From: Paralvinella palmiformis
Lineage: Eukaryota > Annelida > Polychaeta > Terebellida > Alvinellidae
Assembly (NCBI GenBank): GCA_025642065.1
Contig: JAODUP010000050.1
Coordinates: forward strand, 186,001-250,000
Length of the DNA: 64,000 nucleotides
Direction: 5' to 3'
Shown here: in pieces, positions 12,813 to 24,719 of the stretch
How the letters are laid out: each line of letters opens with the position of its first letter
Position numbering within the stretch: position 1 is the stretch's first letter
Made by a program: the position numbers and the translations under genes
The notes under the pieces: generated by a model
The model's database searches: none
What the model saw: only the letters and a program-made list of their open reading frames with translations
Told to the model about the DNA's origin: nothing

Positions 12813-12958
12813 ATTGGGTGAGTCAACAGTGCATTTCCCCGAAACCCCTCAGGTTGTAGGTTCAATTCCTGCTCATTCTCAGGTGTGCAGGATGTTTCCC
12901 TAAGAAACTGAGCATCGACCATTTGACCCAGACATGATCAGTGACCAGGTGAAACCAA
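12813..12958 (+). mobile_element. SINE-C copy (tRNA-derived), diverged
   Basis: SINE-C family pattern: GGTGCAGTGGTTAGAGCA-type A box, CCTCAGGTTGTAGGTTCAAT-type B box region, GGATGTTTCCC, then GTGACCA. Here the head is diverged (GGTGAGTCAACAGTGCATTT) but CCTCAGGTTGTAGGTTCAAT and GGATGTTTCCCTAAGAA are clear. It lies immediately downstream of the liprin-alpha exon on that gene's strand. Confidence 0.6.
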
Positions 12959-13004
12959 ACAACCAACAAATATGATATATTACTATTAGATGTCAAAAAC
13001 CTAC

Positions 13005-13244
13005 CTGTGGAGTGTTTGCTTGGAGTTGTTTTGTCAAAGCATCCCGCTCCCGTTCTGTTTCAGCCTGCTTTGCTTGTGCAATACTGAGACTTTCCTGCGT
13101 TTCACGAAGCGTTTCCATGAGTTTGTCGCGTTCGTCGAGCATGTTGACCATAAGCTGCTCAAAGTTGGCATCATCACCCGAGTATGTGGAATCCCTATCC
13201 GTCGTGCCATCTTCAGAGATGGTTGGCATCACATCGCACATCAT
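13005..13244 (-). CDS. PPFIA: Liprin-alpha, first coding exon (partial gene)
   Basis: Liprin-alphas are cytoplasmic scaffolds of synapses and cell adhesions. They bind LAR-type receptor tyrosine phosphatases through C-terminal SAM domains and organise active zones through N-terminal coiled coils. This exon encodes the conserved N-terminus: MMCDVMPTISED at residues 1-12, then FEQLMVNMLDERDKLMETLR and ETQESLS, running into a charged coiled-coil start up to residue 80 (TPQ). It ends CCACAG|GTAG, a phase-0 donor at 13005/13004, matching the family's exon boundary after the N-terminal block. I chose the MM start at 13244 because family members begin MMCEVMP. An in-frame ATG lies 11 codons upstream at 13277 and cannot be excluded. 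Later exons should lie leftward, but none was recognised in 1-12,990, so the first intron is long. The gene is divergent from TMEM183. Confidence 0.93.
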
Positions 13245-13277
13245 CTTGAACGTTGTTCTACTACATCCAATTGACAA

Positions 13278-14079
13278 TTTTTACCAACACATGCCTTAAT
13301 CCATTCTACTCTTCTACAAACTAGAAGTTCGGAGCCTATAAAATAATTCACTGTGTAATGCCTCCGATTATGTATTCACTGATACCAGGATTCTTGTTCT
13401 GAAAATGAGCAAACAAGAAGTAGGTCTCAGCATGAGACATGGATTATGGATCTAGATCGAGATGTCAGATGTAACTCAAGCCAGTGCCAAACCCAAGCCA
13501 TGGCATGGGGTGTCTGTGCAGTATTCAGATACCCGCCTCGTGTATTGTAGACATAACAACGATATTAGCAGCTGACCAAAAACCTGGCGACGACATCATC
13601 GTCTAATACATATTATTACCCTACAGATATGTCGACTGCCTTATATTTGTTACATAAACGATATTTAAGGAAAGGAAAATGTATTCGGGTGCAACTTCAT
13701 CAAGACATGAAAAACTCCTACCTCCCCACCGCTATATTTTATGGCCCAAATATTACACTTCCGATGCCTACAAGCGGTGAAATACATTAGCTACATTCGG
13801 ATATCCAAATCGTGAAATTATTCCTCGACTTAACGGTCTAATATATGCATAAAGGGGTAGATACCTCCCAAAAACTGCCTTTGACAGGAGCCATTTTGCT
13901 TCATAGCGAATTGTGCCGTTCCCACAATGCCACACTATATGTCATTACGCATGCGCACGTTTAGTTATCCAATATGGCGTCGGATCCGGGTGGTGGTTTT
14001 CTATCGTTTGTTAGCTTCGTTTTTCTAACAAGATGGGGTGGAACTTGTTCCTATCGCTGACATTTAAAGTGTCTTAAAT
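13278..14079. promoter_or_regulatory. Putative bidirectional promoter, PPFIA/TMEM183
   Basis: The 0.8-kb gap between two divergent start codons. It contains ACGCATGCGCA at 13947-13957, a close match to the palindromic NRF1 site. It has CCAATATGGCGT at 13969-13980 and, on the opposite strand near 13898-13887, CAAAATGGCTCC, both resembling YY1 start-site motifs. No TATA box is placed convincingly. NRF1 and YY1 sites near start sites are typical of TATA-less housekeeping promoters. The liprin 5'UTR must occupy part of the left half. Sharing of one promoter is inferred from spacing and motifs. Confidence 0.55.
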
Positions 14080-17000
14080 ATGCCAAAAGGTTCCAGGAGG
14101 GCAAAGTCCCAGACTAAGCATCAATTGTCAGAGCATTATACACAAGCCGGTAAGTCTAGCTAACATGCGAAGTAGCGGAAGTGAACTGTAGCGTTGGTAT
14201 CTTTATTTTTTCTGTGTCACTCGTTACCAACGCACCACACCGGTCTAGTATATATTTAGTAAATATATAATTTACGAACCTGAGTCGAGGTTCGTCACCC
14301 ATCCCTTCTTTTATCTCAGCCACAAAATATTATTTGAACTCTCTCATCGTTCTGTAAACTTATACACGAAGTAATAACATTAATATCTTACACTTTTTAT
14401 AAATAATCTTTATTATTCTGTAAACAATTAATGAAATAAAACAATATAAATATTATTCGTTATTTAATGATTTATACTCATTATATCTTTATCTTGTAAT
14501 GTAATTATTGAATATTAATATTTCAGACTTTACAGTGAATGACTTTGCCAATGCTAAGCCAACTGTTACTAAGTCTGGGAGGATGAGTAAAGCGCTGCTT
14601 AATGCTTTCTCTGTGCAAGGTCATTATGTCTTCTTGGTTAAATACCCTGTCATTTGTTAAGGAAATTATTTCATGCTATATGTTATAGGGATGCTAACAT
14701 AACAAAGATCAGCTACATGGTTATCTTTAATCTATTCGACACAGCCATTATCACATGTAGTTAACTAACAGTAATCCAGGGTTAGGTTTTTTTACTGTAA
14801 CATCAAAAAAGTATAAGAAAACATAATTCATTATAAGCCATGTACATATTATGGCAGTGTTGCTAATAATCCACATAACAAACTGGAAGACACATAAAAA
14901 ATAAATTTGTGCATAATACAGGATATAAGAAATGCCACTGTGCCAAATTATGACAAAATGAATTATAGTTAAGACTTGATTATTTAAGGTATTCTGCTTT
15001 GATTACCTATCTTTATAGCAACAGTAAACAATGGAAGTTTTCTTTACTGTTATATTATTTATTTTTATGTAAATACAGCTAAACAACTAGTAGGCCAGAA
15101 AGATATCTCAACAGAAGTACTAACCTGGTATGAACAAGCCGAGTCCGATGACGAACTTAATGATGAAAAATTGGATGATCCCGATAATAAAGATGAAGAG
15201 AGGGTGCCAGGTACGTGTTTTATATAGCTGGCATCGGGTGGAACAATATTGATAGCTAAAAATAGATAGTTGGTATGTGACTGGATTATTTTCAGATGTT
15301 ATTACAGACATTTTATATTTGAAGTTTTTTTTTAATAATTATGGTTAACCATATGAATGGTATGTAAAAATGGAAAGAGCTGATGTACATAGATATACGA
15401 GTAATGTACTTTTCACCGAATACGATGCCACAATGCCAAATTACCTTTATGATATGATTTTTCATACTCTTATTGGTTCAGTTTCGTCATGAGCTGCATG
15501 ACCACCACACATACATAATATATATAAATAGTTTTTCTTTTGACGATATGAAAATTAATTTATTACATGAGTGCTGATATCACAAGAGAGTTTTAGTAAT
15601 GGTGTAAGTTGTTGATTTACCCGATTAGGAATGATCCTTTTAGAGATTAGATTATTGGTTGGGAACAATTTGTTATTGTTTAGGTGCGAGATCCACATAT
15701 GAGAAACGATGGTAGCAGTGAAGATCATATTCATGTTAATATATTATCTCATCGCATTTAAACATCGCGTCTTCCTGCTCGTGGAACCTTCAGTGGTAAA
15801 TGTTACAAAAATTTGCTGATCTTAATCCACATTTATTTTCAGATTCTGGCACAAGAAGGCATGCTCGGCCTAAATGTAGATTAGTATTAACTGATGATGA
15901 ATGTAGTCACGGTGAGGTGTATCCAATAGACTTGTGGGTTGTTATTGGCGACTGGATCCATCCAGAGGATGTCCTTTTGTTTGCCTCGATCTGTCGTGGG
16001 AGCCATGTTGTTACTCATACAGCAAGATTCTGGATCAGTATGTACAAAAGGTAGGATGGGTAGCTGTGATTTCAGATATCTGACTAACTTGGTGTGAATA
16101 TGTCTCATCATAGATATGTTATTTACCAGGGTAGAACAATATTAAGAAGGTTTAAAGTATTGAGAGAACACTAGAAAAGGTCTTAAATCTCTGGAGGTTT
16201 TTTTTTTGAAAATCAAAAATATTCCAAGAACCAATAAAAAATGACTAAATATTGTGTCGCAGAACAGTAATCAAAATTCGGGCACAGACTTTTGAAGTCA
16301 CCTACCCTGTAGAGCAGGTGGAGTATAATTTTCATCCGTTAAACAAACTGTTTACATGTATGGATTTTATGCATACAAAATATGCCAAAACATGTCATTA
16401 ATGAGTACTATATACAAGATTAGGCTATAACAATAAAAAAAATACAAGATCAGCACTCCATCCAGGAAGGGATAAACCTGTGTGGATTTGTTCCTTCAAA
16501 TTTTAACTTTAGACTTTCTTTTTTATAATTGATATTGTTATTTTTGTCCATATCATATACATCAAGATCAGGCTGCCAATATAACGCCCAAAACTCTCAG
16601 AATACATCAGTCATGTGACACAGAAAAATTACTATGTGGGATAATAAAGTGACAAAACATAGTTAATATGATCTACAGTCAGGGAGAGAGGCCCCCAAAA
16701 AACACTTCATGACCTAATTTTTTTCAATTTGTTGTGGGGAAGACTTCATTATAAAATATTTTGTGAATGACTTATTAATGACATGCACAACCCTGTCATC
16801 AATCTGGATCACGTTATCATGACCTAATCTCGGTGGTAGAGGGCAAAATCATATCGCTACCTTTCGTTGTAAGGGGGTGGCTTATCGAAAGTAGTTTATT
16901 AATGAGATTTCTAGAGCTGATGTCACTGTCAGCTGATGACACCACATTGGTAGACCTTCAATAGTCGGTGACAATTTTTCATTTGTTTGATTCTGTTGCC

Positions 17001-19397
17001 AATATTGTACCCCCATAACTATTTGTTTAGGGTACAAAAAGGGAATTTTATGACACCAACCCAGGGAGACCAGTGAGCACCGGTCCACCTCAATTCAGAC
17101 TGGTCCGTAAAAGAAGACATCCTTAATTGTGCAGTATAGCACACTTAACTTGTAACAATCATGGTTCTCAGTCTGAACATTTCAAGTTTTTTTCAGATAA
17201 CAAGTCAATGCCGTCTTCGTTGTTGTTGTTGTTTTGAAATAGTTTTGTTTCCATCAGTCACATTTTTTTGTGGCTGATTCAGCATGTTATATACTTTTAG
17301 AACAACTATTATATGGCCTAGTATATGTTTGTATTGTCATTATTAATTTATATCAGATGGTATATGTGTCACAAAACATTTACTTATTTTTTAAAAGCTA
17401 GTTACAGCCACTGTGAAGCCATCTCCTCCATGATAATTAACATAATATATGCACTGGGTGACAGATGATCGATAATCATTGCTCATGATTCATATGTTCG
17501 GCATAAACATTTGTGCTGATATCAATGTCAGCCTCATAATATACCCTCGGATTCCATTGGACACACATGCCGATATGTCGATAAACAAAATGGCAGTGTC
17601 AACAAAGCATCGAACGCCACTTGGTCCGATGACCACATCCAACATTGAAAATAGTTATTGCAAAACAGCCTTAAATTAGCACTCGCCAGTACAGACCAGT
17701 TGGGGGGATGAAACAATCGCCCTGCAGGTGCTTGTTTGGTACGCTGTTTGTTGGACTTAATCTTCCAATGATGAGACAAGAAATGTCTCTTCTGATTGGT
17801 TGAGTGTGCAGTTGTGTCACAACACCAGTCAATGAGTAGCGCACTTGCAACATTGTTGAACTGAACACAAAATGATTTTTCATTGTTTCCTGGCCAGTAA
17901 AGTATTTGACAGCAATTTCTGTTGTTCATTTGTGTGCTATGATCATGACAAGCATGGCACTTTGTAGGTTGGTTTGATCAGTTTTGTGCCAGAAAAGGAA
18001 TCTGCCAGGGCAACAAATATCACTCGTCCAATGATGGCTTTCACATCTCCCAGGCAGTTAGACAATCTTAATGTCTATGCCTGATATCGTGTTACGTTTT
18101 ATATTTTCAGATACAAACAAAACTGGAAGATGGGTATTAATTTTCTTTGGCAGATTTCCATTTCTCGGTGATCCAAATGTTTGTGTGAATTGGTGGAAGT
18201 TCATAAAATAATCTTTTTTTGTAATCTGTGAACAGCTCATCTTTCTATTCATTATTATAGTAAACAGTTCTGCAATCATTTACCAATACTTCTGCTGTTC
18301 TGTTTACACCAGTTTTGTTTACATAGGTATTTGGGAATTTTACTAAAGTGGGGGGGGGGGTGAAATAAATATCTTCTAGAAGTATCTTACTTATTCCATG
18401 CTATTTATGTTCAGATTTTACAGACAGTCCAGTAACTTGTCACCCACTCTACAGCAATCTGCTATTGATCGCATTCATGGATTACGTGCTAGAGTAATCC
18501 GATCTCTGTTCATCATGTACGAACCATTCCAACTTCAACTCCAGGCTCGCATTTCCTTTGATAAGGATCCCGAATGTCTTAAGGTTAGTTGATTGCTTGA
18601 GTAAATATTTTCCATGGTTCTGGTCATTGCTGGGACCAGAATGTAACAGCGTAACTATTGTAAAAATGCAGGATGTAATTTATATGCACATTATCCAAGC
18701 TGTTGTAGCTCCAAAACTCAGATATTAGTCATTAATGATGCAATTCATCATTTGTGTCAAGAGTTTGCATTTCCTGTAAAGTGTACTTCATTTCACATGA
18801 TCCTTATGATTTTTTATCCAGTGGCAAACAGTTAATAAATAATTAATTGCGTATGATTGCTGAAAGCATCAAATTCTGGTATTAATCAGCAAGATTGATT
18901 GAATCTGTCTATAGTCAGTAATATGTTGTGACAAATGTTTAATATACTCTTGTCCATTCTCCGCATTTCAGGGTGCTAAGTGTATGCTGATTTGGTACCA
19001 GAAGGTGAAATCTTACTGGCATTTCTTCTTCAAGTTTTCTTACCACGTCTACAGTGGACACGTCTGTCCGCTGGCTGCCAGCGCCAGAAAGCAGTCTGCT
19101 AAACTGAATGATGCCAATATCCATTTTAATCCTGATTGTGGCACCTGTGTTCTGCAGGTCATCACCCAGAACTTCATCCCCATTCCACCATTGGTGATGG
19201 GCCAGGTTTTGGCTAAGACCTCTCTGAGTGTTGGCCATGGTATGCGTTATCATAAGATGAAACTGATATTCACTCCACAGCAGTACACGTCAGTGAACAA
19301 TGCCCTACACAGTGGTACGACAGTTGTAATGGATCCAGTGTTGAATTCGTACGTTTTGAATTGGTGGGATCCGAAATATCCTCAGCAGAACACATGA
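14080..19397 (+). CDS. TMEM183: TMEM183 family protein, complete, six exons
   Basis: Coding exons: 14080-14149, 14527-14619, 15079-15210, 15843-16050, 18415-18583 and 18972-19397, all joining in phase to 365 codons; human TMEM183A is about 376. TMEM183 is a widely expressed animal protein of poorly known function. Family landmarks: basic N-terminus (MPKGSRRAKSQ); DFTVNDFANAKPTVTKSGRM at 24-43; acidic stretch around 70-98; YPIDLWVVIGDWIHPEDV from 125; ARVIRSLFIMYEPFQ in exon 5; HHxMR-like GMRYHKMKLIF near 314-324; and a C-terminal NWWDPKYP at 354-361. Residues 125-168 have an F-box-like pattern (P, LW, I, I.PED, F..IC, FW), which is my inference. The only clearly hydrophobic segment is about 292-311 and is weak for a membrane span. 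The exon 2 donor is GTCATT, weaker than usual. Intron 4 (2.4 kb) holds no recognised gene. Confidence 0.93.
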
Positions 19398-20925
19398 TGT
19401 GCCAGCTGTGTTTTCTGAATGGTGTGTGTGTGGAGAGAGAGAGAGAGTTAATGAATTTTATCGAAAATTAATGTGATACATTTAATATATAACTTAGGCT
19501 GTGTGCCATCATGTGTGATGACGACGACAAGGATAGTCGTTATGTATCCATACCTTTTTAGCATGTTTCACAGAAATGTAAACAAGCCAAATTTGTATGA
19601 CATGACAGCTTCACTTGAGAAATGATAGTGACAATCATAAAAGACCATTTCCGCTGATATTTCATCTCTACTTTCACATATCATTTTACTTCATCATATA
19701 CTTGTTGCTTTGGTGGCTGTTGTTATGTCTTCCAAAGTGCCGCAGAAACATCAACATCATTCATTTCAATTTGGGTTCTTGCATCTTACAATCAGTATTA
19801 CTATTAGTGGTCTAAATTTATGCTTAAATCAACGGCTTTCGCTTGCATGATTTTAAGCATAAATGGTTTTTGTTGTCATTCCACGAACCATACATTTATA
19901 TGTTCAGCTCTGGTCACCTGTGTTTTCATCGATAATCATTTCTGTTGCCAGCCTGACTGATGTTGGCTTGAATTGAATGATTGTTTTGCTCTTTACCTAT
20001 TGTGCTCATTTTTTAAATATAAAAGATTAACAACCTGTTTAATGGATTTGTTTTAAACAAAATTACAACATGAATGTTTGTCTCGGTAGCCAATATTTCT
20101 TGTATCTCTGACATGTCACAGGTTGTGAAACTCAAACAGTACCCTAAGTGGACTCCTGATTAACAGAATTGAAGCTCGTGTTGTATGTGTCGCACCAGAA
20201 GTTAGAGTTGTAATTAACAAGATATTTTGAAATGCTTTCAGACGTATTTTTGACATTATTTTGTATTTATAATAATTATTGGCTGGTGAACGTTTTCATA
20301 AAAAAATATAACTTGGAAAAACATTGGTTATGGTAATCTCTGTAAGCATCTCTGTTAATGCAAACAGTTCACATTACTGAAATGCCACAGTTCAGATAAT
20401 TGTCTCGGTGTTTTTCCATTAAACGTAATGAATGAACGTGTAAATATGTCAGAATTTCCCAGGATTACTGTCTTTTAGTAATTAACATTTGTTGCACTTA
20501 CTTCACCAAACTCGGTTGTCTTTTACTTTGTGTATTCAGACAAATCAGCACATATCTAGTGAACTAACAATACGAATACTGCTGGCTGAATCAAAATGTA
20601 TTGGAAACATAATTTATATCTTTAGCATGGATGTTATAGGCGTGATGCATTGGACTGTTGTTGTTATTATTAGTGTCTTAATTTACCGAAATTCATTACG
20701 TGATTATTGCTGATGAACAGGTGATGGGTCTTATCTAACGATCGGTCATTTATTCCGTGATTGTGTCATAATCTCGGCAAAGGAAGGAAGGAAGAAATAA
20801 TTCAAACCGTTCAAGTGTTTTGTTATTATATATTGTTGTGCATTATTTAATAACCTCTGTTATTTTCTTAAGAGGTGATGTTATTTTAACAGATTTCTTG
20901 CTCACAGCCTCAAAAAATAAATGTG
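19398..20925 (+). other. TMEM183 3' untranslated region (probable extent)
   Basis: After the TGA at 19395-19397 there is a short (GA)n at about 19434-19447, then AT-rich sequence without exons. The first AATAAA found is at 20917-20922 and would suit a 1.5-kb 3'UTR. The true cleavage site may be earlier with a variant signal. Confidence 0.35.
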
Positions 20926-22305
20926 ATTTCATCTACCATTAGCATTTATCACTGTTGTTGTTGTGGTTGATATTTGACGAGTGAAGTATTAGTCTGTGCG
21001 CAACAAGAATAACCTGTTACGAACTCGTTTTCGACAGATTGGTTTAGATTTATTAAGTATTGATCAGACATGGATGGGGTCAATTCAATTTTGGAATTGA
21101 TGGTCAATTCCGAAATTGGAATTTGAATTGGTTATTTAACAAAAATGGAACTGAAATTGATAAATTTGGAATTTAATACAAAAAAATTAAATCGACAAAT
21201 GAATTTACCAGTTTTTTTTAATTCAGAAATATTTCTTCCATGACAATACTACTTTGAATATAAACTACTCAAAGAAGGTATTAAAAGTAAGTACTCCCAA
21301 GTACCTACTCGTGGTAAAAAAATGGTAGGTTTTAAAAAAAGAGTTAATACATTTGATTGCAGAGAACCATAACCCTCACTTGACCACAACAATAACTTCA
21401 CTCACGGCTTTTATCCCAACACTCTGGTGAAATAATTATAATTAATAAGCGGATACTTATGAGCAGGACAGTAATTTTTAAAAATAAAAAGAATTGATGG
21501 TAAAGTATTATTTCACTCGCTAATATAAATGAACCTAGTTGGGATTAATAACAACTTATTATGTTACACGTTTTCGGTAATGTATTTCAAAGTTTCAGCA
21601 GACAAATGCTGTAACTACTCTGTGGACCTGTTCTCTTTTCGAATCTGTCATCCGGACACTGACTGTCCTAAGTTATGTCATTATTGCTTGACGCCCTCTA
21701 TACGCAAAAAGTCACATCATCTATTGTAAATATTCCGGTGGATTATAAAACAAATAGTAATAGTAATGATTGTTGATTGAAAGTGAGTTGTTTAAACGAC
21801 TCCTGCTATATTTTAGGCTGGCAACTAGGATAGCTGCTCTAGGAATGGGTGATATGTTCCCTGTTTTGTTCACTAATTGTGAATTTCTATTGTGAACGAC
21901 TGTGGTTAGTTCAGAAAACGTCTAGCAACTGGCCTTCAAGTCCTAAATACAATCAATGCTATGGTTTGTATAAGACCAACCTTAGGACATGCAAATGTTG
22001 GCTGCAATCGTGCAATGGCCTTAATATTTTTTAACCATTTCTTTTATCTTTAACATCGTAGCCGAAAGTTATTCGACGAAAAACATTTTGACTAAAATCA
22101 AATACTACCATTTCATTGGGAAACGTGCGAGTGAGAAATTATTTAAGCCGATCGGTTTCAAGAAATGAGCTCGTGGATGTCTGTTTGGTTGTTAGGCAGG
22201 ACGACTTGCTTGAAATTAGATTCCAACATTACGAGTTGTTTATTTAAGAAAGCTTTTAAATGTACATAATTCCTCATACAGTTCGTGGCGTCGTACCACT
22301 TGTTG
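20926..22305. other. Intergenic, nothing firm
   Basis: Unique-looking AT-rich sequence. At about 21075-21195 is a run of CAATTC/GAATTG-type words (GTCAATTCAATTTTGGAATT and following) that looks like the subterminal region of a hAT-type element. No transposase or matching second end was found. Confidence 0.3.
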
Positions 22306-22485
22306 TCACTGTACAACGACTATAATATCGTCCTCGGGGTAATGGGCTTCCTCTGCGTCTTGGTCACCATCGTAACCCGGTCTCTCGTAGCAGATGGAAT
22401 TCGATATGAAGTTATCACGCCATTTGCCTAATGATTTTGCCATTACTGCTATTGGACAGGTGTACTGTCTGCGAATGACGTCATT
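22306..22485 (-). other. Short open frame with protein-like composition
   Basis: Minus-strand frame of 59 codons ending TGA at 22306-22308. The last part reads YERPGYDGDQDAEEAHYPED followed by a hydrophobic IIVVV end. The mix of acidic, tyrosine and proline residues looks less random than its surroundings. No homologue is recognised, and it opens directly after an in-frame stop. It might be a terminal exon, since AG acceptor candidates exist near its 5' end, or chance. Confidence 0.2.
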
Positions 22486-22554
22486 TAGTTTTCATTATGG
22501 TAAATTTTAAAAACACTAACTGGGTCGTCTCCGCAATTACGGTTGGCCACAGAT

Positions 22555-22755
22555 CTCTAGTAACTGAGTTCAAATTCCGACCCGGCTGTGTCTGAATGGT
22601 GTTTCATCTTTCACTTCGCCTCATTACCTTTGGAACTCGCTCGGCCCGTTTTGCCTACCTTGTGCACAAACGCGGCCGTAAAACAGCAACATTTACCTCG
22701 TTAGGCTTGTTTAGTCTACCACGTTCACAAACGTGGCGGTAAAACGTCAACATTT
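22555..22755 (+). mobile_element. SINE-A copy with duplicated 3' module
   Basis: B box, GTGTTTCATCTTTCACTTCG and CGCTCGGCCCGTTTTGCCTACC are present. The CTACC...CACAAACG...GGCCGTAAAACAGCAACATTT end then appears a second time (CTACCACGTTCACAAACGTGG, GGTAAAACGTCAACATTT). The second unit lies directly behind the first, so the 3' module was copied in tandem or a fragment inserted. Confidence 0.75.
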
Positions 22756-22759
22756 AGAG

Positions 22760-23395
22760 AAACAGAAGTTAAACTTCAAGTTGGAGTGTTCCCATCGTGT
22801 AACTAGTTGTTCATGCCTACAGATCGTGGAATCAAATCTCAGCGCGTGTTGTCGGGAGCTGCGGGATGGTAATTTCATCTGATAATTAAAAAAAAACACG
22901 TTTTTCTACAGGTGAGTCTCCACTCCTTGGCCACGTGTCTTTGTGGGGGGCAGTGCTGAGTGTTTCATTCGGTATACAGAAACATTAAAGTCGATATCGA
23001 TACATTATAATGGCACTCCAGCTATCGTTATTAACAAATTTTTAATACTATTTTATCGTCTAGTGATGTAGCTACAGAATCATACAAAAGTAGTATGCAA
23101 TAAGAGGGGGGGGGAGTTTGGGAATGTATCATCCCATTGAAATGTTAGAAATCCCACGAAAAGGCTCGTCCGGATCATTAGAAATCCCAAAAGATGAAAT
23201 CGCGGCCATTCCTCTTTTTCGGTATATTTATTATTGCATAATCTGATTTACGGGACTCGGAACAAATCCAACAGACCTTTCAGTGACATTGTCTTCCTCG
23301 TCGCCCGGAGAATCCGCCCCACGGCAACAAGTTGTGATAAATCAAAGTGGGAGAGATAGGAATTATGTGTGATTGGTCTCTTTGGGTGCACTGGT
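22760..23395. other. Nothing recognised
   Basis: About 640 bp without a gene. A poly-G run lies at 23106-23114. A possible tRNA-like fragment lies near 22810-22860 but is too diverged to assign. Confidence 0.3.
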
Positions 23396-23398
23396 AAT

Positions 23399-23890
23399 TA
23401 GGGATGGGACGATTCGATTTCTTATTTTCAATTCGATTTTCGATATTTAGTCCACGGTTCAATATATTCACGATACTTTGCTCAAGCATGCCGGTGATCA
23501 CACATACTTTTCAATAAACTAATTTTAAAAAGTTTAAAAACTTTATTTTAATAAATATTTGCAAAACAATTGTAAAATGAATTGATGATAAAAGCAAATG
23601 ATATACGACTAGAAAACAAAAATACCCCTTTTGGTAATATCTAAACTACTAAAGACCACCATATCCACATTACTGGTTTGGGGGGGTTGGTCCTCGGTGC
23701 TGTGGCTACATCGCCTGATGTTGAGAAAACCCTCTCGGGTGGAACTGGAGTCCTAGGGATGGCGAGATAACACTGGGCCAGTTTTCCCAGCAGAGGATAC
23801 TGAGAGGATTTCTACCCTCCACCAGTCTGTGGCAGAATCCTTCAACGGAATGGGATTTCCTTCCTGTATATGGCAATGTCATGGTCTATT
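23399..23890 (-). pseudogene. hAT transposase remnant (ZBED-like), 3' end of element
   Basis: On the minus strand, 23885-23690 encodes pieces of the hAT C-terminal dimerisation domain: DIAIYRKEIP, then in a shifted frame QYPLLGKLAQCYLAIP and ERVFSTSGDVATAPR. The order and the ERVFS signature are diagnostic. At least one frameshift and one stop break it. The plus-strand TAGGGATGGGACGATTCG beginning at 23399 looks like a hAT terminal repeat and lies where the 3' end of a minus-strand element should be. No matching right end or 8-bp duplication was found, so the 5' part is lost. The stretch 23890-24190 to its right may be more of the element. Confidence 0.75.
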
Positions 23891-24193
23891 TGTGATATCA
23901 ATGATTGAGTTGTGGACCCACTAACACCTGTCATTCGAACATCTGACCCAAATAAATCATTTAATGCAGTTTTCTTTGGCTTTAGTTCATCAACATCAGA
24001 ATGTCATCGGGTGACCAAAATTTTTCAAACAAATAATTTATACGATTTTGGGTGCTTAGACAAATTGCTGAGAAACGTTTCTTTGCGCTAGGGTTTGATC
24101 TGGGATAGCTTATGGAAATATCACGTGCTGCGGAACTGAGTACTGTGATTGGCTGAAACCCATGGGTCATTGGAAATCCGCATGACGTCAAAG

Positions 24194-24194
<1 letters not shown>

Positions 24195-24263
<69 letters not shown>
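24195..24263. repeat. Compound (CA)n(TA)n microsatellite
   Basis: About 16 CA units pass directly into about 18 TA units. Confidence 0.92.
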
Positions 24264-24266
<3 letters not shown>

Positions 24267-24544
24267 AAAATAATGTAAGCAAAAGGCAAATTACTTGATC
24301 AATAATCAAATTCTGAAAATAGTTTTCTAAATATTAACAATCAATTATAATAAACGCAAAAAAGCTTTGTGTAGTACACTACAGTCAAGAATTGATCGAC
24401 CTCATGGATAAACCGAAATAAAATCTAAAAGAAAAATATTAATACGCAGTTTAATTTAATATTATAAGCATAAATCAACATAAACGCTCATTACTACTGA
24501 TAGCAACGGTATAACACGACTCAACCTAGTAGCAATGTCGGGCG
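24264..24544. other. Nothing recognised
   Basis: AT-rich spacer with no supported feature. Confidence 0.3.
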
Positions 24545-24546
24545 TT

Positions 24547-24707
24547 GCATCACAGATCACTACCACCTGAGTTCAAACCTCGGTGTGGGCATATCTGAAG
24601 GGTGTTTCATCTTTGACTTTACTTCATTACCTTTGGAGGTCGATCGACCCATATAGCCTACCATGAACACAAAAGTGGCCATAAAACACCAATCATCATC
24701 ATTAGTA
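24547..24707 (+). mobile_element. SINE-A copy
   Basis: CACAGATCACTACCACCTGA with B box GAGTTCAAACCTC, GTGTTTCATCTTTGACTTTA, CCATATAGCCTACCATG and the AAAACACCAATCATCATCAT tail are all present. The head is 5'-truncated around the A box. Confidence 0.8.
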
Positions 24708-24719
24708 ACAACAACTGAT

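Noticed and set aside
13012..13299. Plus-strand open frame opposite the liprin-alpha exon
   Set aside because: It is the antisense shadow of the liprin-alpha first coding exon, which matches the family in the minus direction.
18939..19253. Minus-strand frame opposite TMEM183 exon 6
   Set aside because: Antisense shadow. The plus strand carries the conserved TMEM183 C-terminus.
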